Shown: in pieces, positions 1 to 5,910 of the stretch | How the letters are laid out: the number at the start of each line of letters is the position of its first letter | Numbering within the stretch: position 1 is the first letter of the stretch | Source of the DNA: Candidatus Aminicenantota bacterium | GTDB taxonomy: Bacteria; Acidobacteriota; Aminicenantia; Aminicenantales; Aminicenantaceae | Assembly (NCBI GenBank): GCA_030617525.1 | Contig: JAUWVG010000143.1 | Coordinates: forward strand, 1 to 6,464 | Direction of reading: 5' to 3' | DNA: 6,464 nucleotides | Notes under the pieces: generated by a model | Database searches by the model: none | Told to the model about the DNA's origin: nothing | What the model saw: the letters and a program-made list of their open reading frames with translations, nothing else | Program-made: the position numbers and the translations under genes

Positions 1-1089
1 TTTGGGGTGAATTTTCGCAAATATTCCCGGCAGATTGTGATCCCGCCCCATGGCAAAGCTGACCCTGGATGAGGAATAGATCGTTGCATTGAGCGCGGAC
101 ATGGTCGAAAACAGCCCGCCAATAAGAAAAATAATCCGGCCAAGCTTGCCCATCATAAAATGCTCGGCAGCTTCGATCATGGCCATCTCACCTTTTTGAC
201 CCAGATACTGCCATGTCGGCACACCTCCTTCGGGAGCAACCGCTCCTAGGGCGACAAAGGCTACCAGAATATAAACAGGAACAACAATAGCCAGAGACAG
301 AAAAATCGAACGGGGGATGTTCCGCTTAGGGTCTTTGACCTCTTCTCCGCACTGGGCAATGATCTCATATCCCTCGAAGGCAATAAAGGTCAGCCCCATC
401 GCCATGATTATGCCTATGGCTCCTTTCTGAAAAAAACCGGTAAAATGTGCCGGCCAGGGTTCGGGTGTTTTCCCGGAAAATATGGCCACACAGCCGAATA
501 CAATAAATAACGCAATGACTATCATCTTGATAATCGTCACCACTGTTTCAGCCTGGCCGGTTTCTTTGGCTCCACGGAAATTGATGTAGGCAAACAGCAG
601 GGTCACAACAACAGCAATAAGTTTTGCAGCCGCATTGTACGGCTCAGGGCCCAAAACAGATGGCATCAGATTCGTTAAATCGACATGCGCCATATGAAGA
701 AGATCGACACTGAAGGTCCCAAAAGCCACAGCATACAAGCTGCAGGCTACAGCATGGGCAAACCAGCTGATCCAGCCCGAAAGAAATCCGTTGGGTTGAG
801 GAAGGGCTTCCTTGACCCAGAGATAACCACCGCCCGCCTCAGGGAAACAGGATCCCAGTTCGGCATACGACATGGCTGTTAAACCTGCAACAAGGCCGTT
901 GAGGGCAAAAACCAGGATCAAAGCAGGACCGGCCACGGCCGCCGCCAATCCGGTCAGCACAAAAATCCCTGCACCAATCATGGCTCCGACACCGATCATT
1001 GTGACATGCATCAATCCCATGTCACGGGACAATTCGGTGACAGGCTTCTTCCCCATGTTTGTGCCGTTATCTGGTTGTTTTTCTGCCAT
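1..1089 (-). CDS. APC-superfamily amino acid permease, 3' end outside window
   Basis: Predicted cytoplasmic-membrane amino acid/cation transporter of the APC superfamily. Frame is open from ATG at 1089 to base 1 (363 codons, no stop), so the C-terminus lies outside the window. Visible hallmarks: the helix-1 substrate-binding motif GAMIGAGIF (residues 35-43), an EAGGGYLWVKE loop (84-94), a helix-6 region FEGYEII followed by EEVKDPKRNIPRS (about 238-261), and an SALNATIYSSSRVSFAMGRD stretch (331-350). About eight hydrophobic helices are seen, near 29-47, 54-73, 103-124, 155-170, 183-204, 223-245, 262-282 and 316-340. It resembles the archaeal/deltaproteobacterial permeases that often carry a C-terminal universal stress protein domain; whether this one does cannot be seen. 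It starts 15 bases after the DUF4340 stop, with only a weak ribosome binding site (CTGAAG directly before ATG), which suggests translational coupling. Internal Met12 and Met24 have no better site. Substrate specificity is not predictable. Confidence 0.93.
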   Translation of the reverse strand, partial: MAEKQPDNGTNMGKKPVTELSRDMGLMHVTMIGVGAMIGAGIFVLTGLAAAVAGPALILVFALNGLVAGLTAMSYAELGSCFPEAGGGYLWVKEALPQPNGFLSGWISWFAHAVACSLYAVAFGTFSVDLLHMAHVDLTNLMPSVLGPEPYNAAAKLIAVVVTLLFAYINFRGAKETGQAETVVTIIKMIVIALFIVFGCVAIFSGKTPEPWPAHFTGFFQKGAIGIIMAMGLTFIAFEGYEIIAQCGEEVKDPKRNIPRSIFLSLAIVVPVYILVAFVALGAVAPEGGVPTWQYLGQKGEMAMIEAAEHFMMGKLGRIIFLIGGLFSTMSALNATIYSSSRVSFAMGRDHNLPGIFAKIHPK

Positions 1090-1104
1090 CTTCAGCTGGT
1101 TCTG

Positions 1105-2082
1105 TTATTTTTCCTCTTCGTCTTTTTCCACCAGCACGTCCGCAGTCTTCATGATATTTTCCGCTTTCCAGGTTGCCAGAAAAAACACATATGGTGTCTC
1201 GGATGTGACTGCAGGGTATGTATCCGCCTCTTCGTCCTTCGCAAAAATTTTAATAGAGTAGTCCTTGCCGCCCGTTATCTTGACCGAATAAATGGGATCC
1301 GCAAAATCGTCTTTTGATTTCTCTTCAATAAAGCTGTCACATTTTAAATCGGCCAGCTGGCTCACAATGGAATCAATGTCTGTTTTATTGCCCTTGGTCC
1401 CATCTTCTGTTTGCCAAACTTCCTGTACTCCGGCCGGTTTTGCCGCCGGCTCTTCTGCCGTTTCCGGAGATGGAGCCTCTGCAGGCATCATCGTTTTGCT
1501 GAAATGAAGAGTCGAACCCTCCTGCTCTATCAGGATCCCTGTGATCTCATTCAAATCAAAAGACATCACAGTTTTTTCCCGCAGTTCTCCTCTATCCACC
1601 TCAAAAGTGCTCCGGAAGGATTCTCGGGCAAAATAGACTCGAGAATCTTCGCCTATCCTTACAAAAGTGTGTCTGTAGGTGGAGGAAACTTTTCCGACAT
1701 CAAACGATCTCACTAGTTCATCCCCTTCGTAGGCATTGACTGTAATTTTTTTCTCCTCATCCAGTTCATACCGCTGGTAATCTTTGGCCTCAGCGGCCAG
1801 CTCAGTTAAAGTCAAATTCGCTACGATATCCAGCATACTTGAGACTTTGTCCGGATCAGCCGTGTATTCTTGAGGAAGAATTGTCCAACTGCTGTCCTTC
1901 CCGGATAAAACTATCGTATCCCCTTCAGAGGATATTTCAATTTTTGTGATGTTTCCCTCATTGATTCCAGCAAGATCGGGCACACGGTAGCTCATTTTAT
2001 TCCCTCTGCCACCGATCAATAAAACCACCAGAAGAACAACTATCACACCAAAAAGTATCAGATATTCTTTTTTGAGTTTCAT
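1105..2082 (-). CDS. DUF4340 domain protein, membrane-anchored partner of Gld-type ABC exporter
   Basis: A 325-residue protein of the DUF4340 family, whose members usually sit downstream of GldG-type genes; biochemical role unknown. One N-terminal transmembrane anchor (about residues 8-24) follows a short basic stretch (MKLKKEY), so the rest should lie outside the cytoplasmic membrane. The body looks like two copies of one unit. Copy one (about 44-125) runs ITKIEISSEGDTIVLS, then WTILP, then a helix beginning DPDKVSSMLDIV. Copy two (about 177-282) runs ITGILIEQEGSTLHFS, then VWQT, then DIDSIVSQLADL. A Pro/Ala/Glu-rich insert (198-221) interrupts copy two between its first strands and VWQT. 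The C-terminus is acidic (EKDEEEK). There is a single Cys (248) and no recognisable catalytic motif. The ATG at 2082 has GGAGG (2090-2094) seven bases upstream and lies two bases after the GldG stop, so it is translated as part of the operon. Family assignment rests on context and the strand-strand-helix pattern. Confidence 0.88.
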   Translation of the reverse strand: MKLKKEYLILFGVIVVLLVVLLIGGRGNKMSYRVPDLAGINEGNITKIEISSEGDTIVLSGKDSSWTILPQEYTADPDKVSSMLDIVANLTLTELAAEAKDYQRYELDEEKKITVNAYEGDELVRSFDVGKVSSTYRHTFVRIGEDSRVYFARESFRSTFEVDRGELREKTVMSFDLNEITGILIEQEGSTLHFSKTMMPAEAPSPETAEEPAAKPAGVQEVWQTEDGTKGNKTDIDSIVSQLADLKCDSFIEEKSKDDFADPIYSVKITGGKDYSIKIFAKDEEADTYPAVTSETPYVFFLATWKAENIMKTADVLVEKDEEEK

Positions 2083-2084
2083 AA

Positions 2085-4316
2085 TTAGGCCTCCACCCGA
2101 TTCGTTTTTGGATTGAAGAGGTTTTGAATCATTCGCTTCTTGGCCTTTCGGCGAACCCAGACATAAAACCCAAAGAGAAGAAACAAAACCGGCACGCCGG
2201 CGATGTTAAATATTTTTACCAACATCCGAGTTGCAGCTTTAGTGTCTTTGAGAGGATTGAACCTCTGGTTTTTGCTCCGCATGACGGCAATATCTTCTTT
2301 GTTATGTAAGTAATCCATGGAATTGAGGAGAAATACTGAATTAGGAGACCGTCCTTGGTCATCGAGAACATTGTCTTTGAGGATATCTCCGGAACCAACA
2401 ATGAGTATTTTCCCCGGTTTTCCGGTAGCCAGAACGCTCACATTGTCCTTAACTCTTGACTCCTCGATGACCGGTTGTTCTTGTTCCGCTTCCAAATCCT
2501 GGCTTTCTTCCTCGGAAGGTTCTTCCTTTGGTTTCTCGGGGACAGGCTTGTCGGCAAAATAGCTGGGCATGGCTCCTTCTAAAAGGTATGCCAGAGGGAA
2601 ACTCTTTTGTTCCTGTGAGTTTGCCGGAGGGCTAATCATCCACGGCATCAGGTTAATCTGTCCCGCCATTTCCCATGAGTCTTGAGAGGACGAAAAGAGC
2701 TGCGTTACCTCTAGTTTATTCGCATCCGTTTTTTCCCTGTCGATTTCCACGGGAGAAACTTTAAGCATCTGTAGGATTTTGATATTATCCAGAAAATTCA
2801 GCTTATGATTGATGTTCTCGTCCTTAATGATCGGGGCAAAATAGAGGGGCATCTCTCCCGCAGTGGGATCCTGGCTTACAAAACAGTTCTCATCCATCAC
2901 ATAGGCCTTTTTCACTGTTACTCCGTAGTGGTCCAGAAGCTTTTCTAGTCCTGTATTTATGGGAAGGAATACGGGTTGACTCATCCCGTACATCTGCTGG
3001 TTGGCGTTCTGCTGTATCTCATTGAACGTTTCGACAAAGACAGCCAGAGATTTGCCCTTCATAAGGAACTGATCGATCTGAAACAATTCCCAATCCGAAA
3101 ACTGTTCTTTGGCTCCGGCAATGATGAGCGTATCTATCGTTTCCGGGATTTCATCTGATTTAAGGTCGATTTGAGTCACACTGTAGTTCTCACGCAAAAG
3201 AGAATCAAACTTTGTCAGCATCCCGGTCTGAGGCTGCATCTGCTGAAACTGGGGAGGGAGAGATGTCGATAAAGAAAGAGTCCCATGGGAAGACAGATAT
3301 CCTATTTCATCGTGTATATTAATCAGGTTGTCGATATTGGACTCAATGAAGACGTCGATTTGCTCCATCTCGACAAGCTTGAATTCCTCTTGTAAGCCCA
3401 TGCTTGTCAGCTGGAGGCTTTTATCGAGGAGCTGGCGTTCAATAGATTTACCGCCATATTCCAAACCCAGAGCAATTATCGCCTCTCCGGCCGGGATTAT
3501 TGAACCGTCTTCTTTTTTCAGCTCGGGCCACTGAAGTCCGAAGCGCTCATAGGCTTGAATTTCTTCTACCGGCGGGGTGGAGGTCGTCGGATCAATGTAG
3601 ACAAACTCAAGCTGATCATAGACCTTGCCGTTCAAGACATTCACTCTGCTCTGGATTTGGTTTTTTAGACTTTCAAGTCCTAGGATATTAATTTCCTCTG
3701 CTATCTGGAGGAGGGAGGAAGATTGAACAAGCTTGACCCTTATCTTTTCCTTCAGATTCAGAAGAGCTGAAATTTTGTTGTTCATCTTCTGAAGTGTGCT
3801 TGTGATCTGATATTCCAGTCCATCCGTGCTCGTAATAGCGGGAATCCGTTCGATAATATCTCCATGAATAAACACCATCCCCATATATGCCCGCTGTACC
3901 TTGGCTTCATCCTGTTCGATGGTCTGAACATTAACAGGAGATATACCGTAATCCTGGGCTTTTTGCCGGTTCTCTTCGGCTCTATCACTCAGATCGCCCT
4001 CCTTGGCGCTGACATCAAAGAATCTGTAGCTCAGGAAATTTTTTGCGTGGGACGCGTATTCATCCAGCATATCATTGAGGTAATTCTCTATGTTATTGTA
4101 TGGAGCAGGGAGGTTCTTGGAAAAAAAGACGTTGATGGTCAGCGGTTCCCTGAGGGTCGCCACCGCACTTTTGCTGGCACGAGAGAGAGAATAGAGACCA
4201 TTGGATGTCAGGTCAAGCCGGAAAAAGATTTTCATACCCACCAGGTTCACCAGAATAACGATGACCAGATAGAGAATAAACTTATAATATTTTGACATTT
4301 CTTTTTTGGTATTCAT
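2085..4316 (-). CDS. GldG-family ABC transporter auxiliary protein (ABC_transp_aux)
   Basis: Large auxiliary subunit of a GldA/F/G-type ABC system, 743 residues from ATG 4316 and longer than flavobacterial GldG (roughly 560). Membrane helix 12-31 is followed by the family signature DLTSNGLYSLS (35-45). The exterior part contains two similar tandem units, about 55-171 (starts LREPLTINVFFS) and 188-321 (starts LKEKIRVKLVQS). A Rossmann-like auxiliary domain follows: YLSSHGTLSL (340-349), where relatives tend to have GHGE, then DTLIIAGAK (395-403) and ELFQIDQFLMKG. An acidic Pro/Glu-rich linker (590-623) separates this from KILIVGSGD (636-644) and NSVFLLNSMDYL (659-670). A C-terminal helix (700-722) and a basic tail end the protein. 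Both termini should be cytoplasmic with the bulk outside. An in-frame GTG at 4328 would overlap the GldF stop by four bases (747 residues). I prefer the ATG because TGAGG lies six bases upstream. No transport substrate or enzymatic residue is evident. Confidence 0.92.
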   Translation of the reverse strand: MNTKKEMSKYYKFILYLVIVILVNLVGMKIFFRLDLTSNGLYSLSRASKSAVATLREPLTINVFFSKNLPAPYNNIENYLNDMLDEYASHAKNFLSYRFFDVSAKEGDLSDRAEENRQKAQDYGISPVNVQTIEQDEAKVQRAYMGMVFIHGDIIERIPAITSTDGLEYQITSTLQKMNNKISALLNLKEKIRVKLVQSSSLLQIAEEINILGLESLKNQIQSRVNVLNGKVYDQLEFVYIDPTTSTPPVEEIQAYERFGLQWPELKKEDGSIIPAGEAIIALGLEYGGKSIERQLLDKSLQLTSMGLQEEFKLVEMEQIDVFIESNIDNLINIHDEIGYLSSHGTLSLSTSLPPQFQQMQPQTGMLTKFDSLLRENYSVTQIDLKSDEIPETIDTLIIAGAKEQFSDWELFQIDQFLMKGKSLAVFVETFNEIQQNANQQMYGMSQPVFLPINTGLEKLLDHYGVTVKKAYVMDENCFVSQDPTAGEMPLYFAPIIKDENINHKLNFLDNIKILQMLKVSPVEIDREKTDANKLEVTQLFSSSQDSWEMAGQINLMPWMISPPANSQEQKSFPLAYLLEGAMPSYFADKPVPEKPKEEPSEEESQDLEAEQEQPVIEESRVKDNVSVLATGKPGKILIVGSGDILKDNVLDDQGRSPNSVFLLNSMDYLHNKEDIAVMRSKNQRFNPLKDTKAATRMLVKIFNIAGVPVLFLLFGFYVWVRRKAKKRMIQNLFNPKTNRVEA

Positions 4317-4322
4317 GTTAAT

Positions 4323-4327
4323 CCTCA
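4323..4327 (-). promoter_or_regulatory. Ribosome binding site deciding the GldG start
   Basis: TGAGG on the minus strand ends six bases before ATG 4316, an ideal distance. It includes the TGA stop of the GldF permease gene (4325-4327), so terminating ribosomes are placed directly on it. The alternative GTG at 4328 overlaps the same stop and has its own weaker AGGG upstream, so the choice is likely but not certain. Confidence 0.55.
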
Positions 4328-5032
4328 CTTCTTTCCCTGCATGATAAGATTTGTCCCATAAAGAACAACAAAAGACACCGAGACAAAATACAGGATATCC
4401 CGGAGATCAATCACGCCTTTAGCAATATTTTGAAAGTGATAATTGGCACTGAGATACTGAAAAATTCCCACCAGAAAATTCGGCAGGAAAAAGAGCATAA
4501 AATCAATCAGCAGCGTAAGCGCCAAACAGACGGCCATCCCGATGATAAAGGCTACAACCTGATTTCGGGTGACGGACGAGGCCAAAAGCCCTATTGCGCT
4601 GAAAGTAGCGCCAAGAAGAATGGCGCCCAGGTATCCCCCGATCACTGGCCCCCAATCGAGCTTCCCTAGAAAAGTTGTTGTCACAGCATAAAAAAGTGTC
4701 GGAATAAGCATAATCCCGATAAACCCCACTGCGGCAAGGAACTTCCCTACAATGATATCCCGGAATGTCACCGGCATTGTGAGCAGAATTTCATAGGAAC
4801 CGATATTGATTTCTTCGGAAAACAGCCTCATGGTCACAGCCGGCACAACAAAAGCAAAAGCAACGGGAAGAATAGAAAAGAATCTTGTCAAATTGGCCTG
4901 GCGGTCGAGAAAAAAAGTAGAATAGAACAACCAGCCGATGATGAGCAGAAAGACCGAAATGACAATATAGGCGATGGGGGAGACAAAATAGGACTTTAAT
5001 TCCTTTTTAAAAATGTGTTTGATATTTTTCAT
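4325..5032 (-). CDS. ABC-2 type permease subunit, GldF family
   Basis: Membrane-spanning subunit of the ABC exporter, 235 residues, a normal length for GldF-type ABC-2 permeases. A short amphipathic N-terminus (KHIFKKELKSYFVSPIAYI) leads into helix 1 (about 18-41). Further helices lie near 53-69, 97-121, 131-153, 157-180 and 212-231, giving the six expected of a half-transporter that dimerises. The cytoplasmic segment between helices 2 and 3 carries the family pattern TMRLFSEEINIGSYEILLTM (67-86) followed by PVTFRDIIVGKFLA. This segment usually contacts the ATPase. Later conserved pieces are LLASSVTRNQVVAFI (149-163) and HFQNIAKGVIDLRD (199-212). The start is ATG 5032, one base after the ATPase stop, with AGGA inside the end of that gene serving as ribosome binding site. 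The partner ATPase is immediately upstream and GldG immediately downstream. Transported substrate unknown. Confidence 0.93.
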   Translation of the reverse strand: MKNIKHIFKKELKSYFVSPIAYIVISVFLLIIGWLFYSTFFLDRQANLTRFFSILPVAFAFVVPAVTMRLFSEEINIGSYEILLTMPVTFRDIIVGKFLAAVGFIGIMLIPTLFYAVTTTFLGKLDWGPVIGGYLGAILLGATFSAIGLLASSVTRNQVVAFIIGMAVCLALTLLIDFMLFFLPNFLVGIFQYLSANYHFQNIAKGVIDLRDILYFVSVSFVVLYGTNLIMQGKK

Positions 5033-5033
5033 C

Positions 5034-5756
5034 TTAATGTCCTTTTCCTTTCGTAAGTGCTAGAAAAATTTTCTCAAAAGACTCAAGTTTGAGAGATTTC
5101 CTCAGGTTTTCGACCGTGTCATCTGCGACCTTCTTTCCCCGGTCGATGATCACAACCCGGTCACATGTGGCTTCGGCTTCACTCAAGATATGGGTGGAAA
5201 AAACAATCGTTTTCTCTTTCCCGATGCGCCTGATGATATCCCGGGTTTCCACGATCTGATTGGGATCCAGCCCTGCGGTCGGCTCATCCAGCACCAGAAT
5301 TTCCGGATCACCCATCAAGGCATGAGCAATGCCCACTCGCTGACGGTATCCCTTTGACAGCTCATTGATGGAAAAATGCATGACTTCATTCAGGCTGCAA
5401 AGGTCCGCCAGCTCCCGTAGATGAGCCAATTTTTTTTCTTTGTCCACTCCACGGATATCTGCAACATAATTGAGATAGTCAAAAACAAGCATGTCCTGAT
5501 AGATCGGGGCGGCTTCCGGAAGATATCCGATGAGTTTCTTTATTTCGATGAGATTATTTTGAATATTAAAATCTTTAACTTTAATGGAACCGGAAGTGGG
5601 GCTCAGATATCCTGTCAAAATACGATAGATAGTGGTTTTCCCCGCTCCATTTGGCCCCAGGAGTCCCAGTATTTCTCCTTTCTGGATTTCGAAACTCACG
5701 GAATCTACAGCTTTGAGATCACCGTAATATTTGGTTAAATTTTCAATTTTAATCAT
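5034..5756 (-). CDS. ABC transporter ATP-binding protein, GldA type
   Basis: ATP-hydrolysing subunit that should power the neighbouring ABC-2 permease; 240 residues, typical for the CcmA/NatA/GldA group. Nucleotide-binding elements are complete. Walker A GPNGAGKTT is at 34-42 and Walker B EILVLDEPT at 152-160, with D157 and catalytic E158. The D-loop AGLD is at 161-164 and the H-loop is FSTHIL with H189. Two variations are visible. The ABC signature reads LSKGYRQR (133-140) rather than LSGGQ, and the Q-loop reads GYLPEAAPIYQDM (77-89) with Glu81 where many ABC proteins have Gln. Both are common in this subgroup and do not suggest inactivity. The ATG at 5756 has GAGGAG six bases upstream and follows a strong promoter. 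It is the first gene of the operon; its TAA stop is one base before the permease ATG. The C-terminal 20 residues are variable and Lys-rich. Confidence 0.96.
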   Translation of the reverse strand: MIKIENLTKYYGDLKAVDSVSFEIQKGEILGLLGPNGAGKTTIYRILTGYLSPTSGSIKVKDFNIQNNLIEIKKLIGYLPEAAPIYQDMLVFDYLNYVADIRGVDKEKKLAHLRELADLCSLNEVMHFSINELSKGYRQRVGIAHALMGDPEILVLDEPTAGLDPNQIVETRDIIRRIGKEKTIVFSTHILSEAEATCDRVVIIDRGKKVADDTVENLRKSLKLESFEKIFLALTKGKGH

Positions 5757-5762
5757 GCTCCA

Positions 5763-5768
5763 CTCCTC
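5763..5768 (-). promoter_or_regulatory. Ribosome binding site of the ATPase gene
   Basis: GAGGAG read on the minus strand, six bases before the ATG at 5756. It is the best Shine-Dalgarno match in the leader and fixes this start; no competing in-frame start lies upstream within the transcript predicted from the promoter. Confidence 0.75.
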
Positions 5769-5798
5769 GTTTTCAATCTATATGAAACTGAATAAAAA

Positions 5799-5827
5799 CT
5801 TATACAATATGTGTTATTTCGAGTCAA
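5799..5827 (-). promoter_or_regulatory. Sigma70-type promoter of the ABC exporter operon
   Basis: On the minus strand a -35 hexamer TTGACT (5822-5827) and a -10 hexamer TATAAG (5799-5804) each match the consensus at five of six positions and are separated by exactly 17 bases. Transcription should begin near 5792, giving a leader of about 35 bases before the ATPase ATG at 5756. The surroundings are AT-rich. This is the only good promoter I see in the window, which fits one transcript covering the ATPase, permease, GldG, DUF4340 and probably the amino acid permease. Confidence 0.7.
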
Positions 5828-5859
5828 GATCCCGGGGATTCCCCAAGCAGCAAGGACTC
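5821..5859. repeat. Overlapping inverted repeats abutting the -35 box, possible operator
   Basis: Three nested or overlapping dyads sit together: outer arms GAGTC (5821-5825) and GACTC (5855-5859), ATCCC/GGGAT around a central G (5829-5839), and GGGGA/TCCCC around a central T (5834-5844). The outer left arm overlaps the -35 hexamer. The two inner dyads compete for the same bases and have loops of one base, so they suit binding by a dimeric protein better than an RNA hairpin. No run of T follows on the minus strand, so an intrinsic terminator is unlikely. Operator function is inference only. Confidence 0.4.
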
Positions 5860-5910
5860 AATATATAAACTCAAATTTAAAAATATCGATGCGAAATCTA
5901 AAAAAAATAT

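Noticed and set aside
872..1261. 129-codon plus-strand open frame
   Set aside because: It is antisense to the permease start and the DUF4340 end, spans both genes, has a low-complexity Ser/Phe-rich product and no recognisable domain.
3864..4295. 143-codon plus-strand open frame
   Set aside because: It lies entirely antisense to the conserved N-terminal region of the GldG-type gene, with no domain signature, so it is a shadow frame.
5421..5738. 105-codon plus-strand open frame
   Set aside because: It is antisense to the Walker A half of the ATPase gene; its product is a Phe/Ile-rich artefact with no homology pattern.
5034..5756. ATPase as catalytically degenerate because of LSKGY and a Glu in the Q-loop
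   Set aside because: Walker A, Walker B with catalytic Glu, D-loop and H-loop are intact, and both substitutions are usual in the GldA/NatA subgroup.
5821..5859. Inverted repeats as a rho-independent terminator of the dipeptidase transcript
   Set aside because: The inner dyads have one-base centres, the outer stem is only five pairs with unequal internal loops, and no T tract follows on the minus strand.
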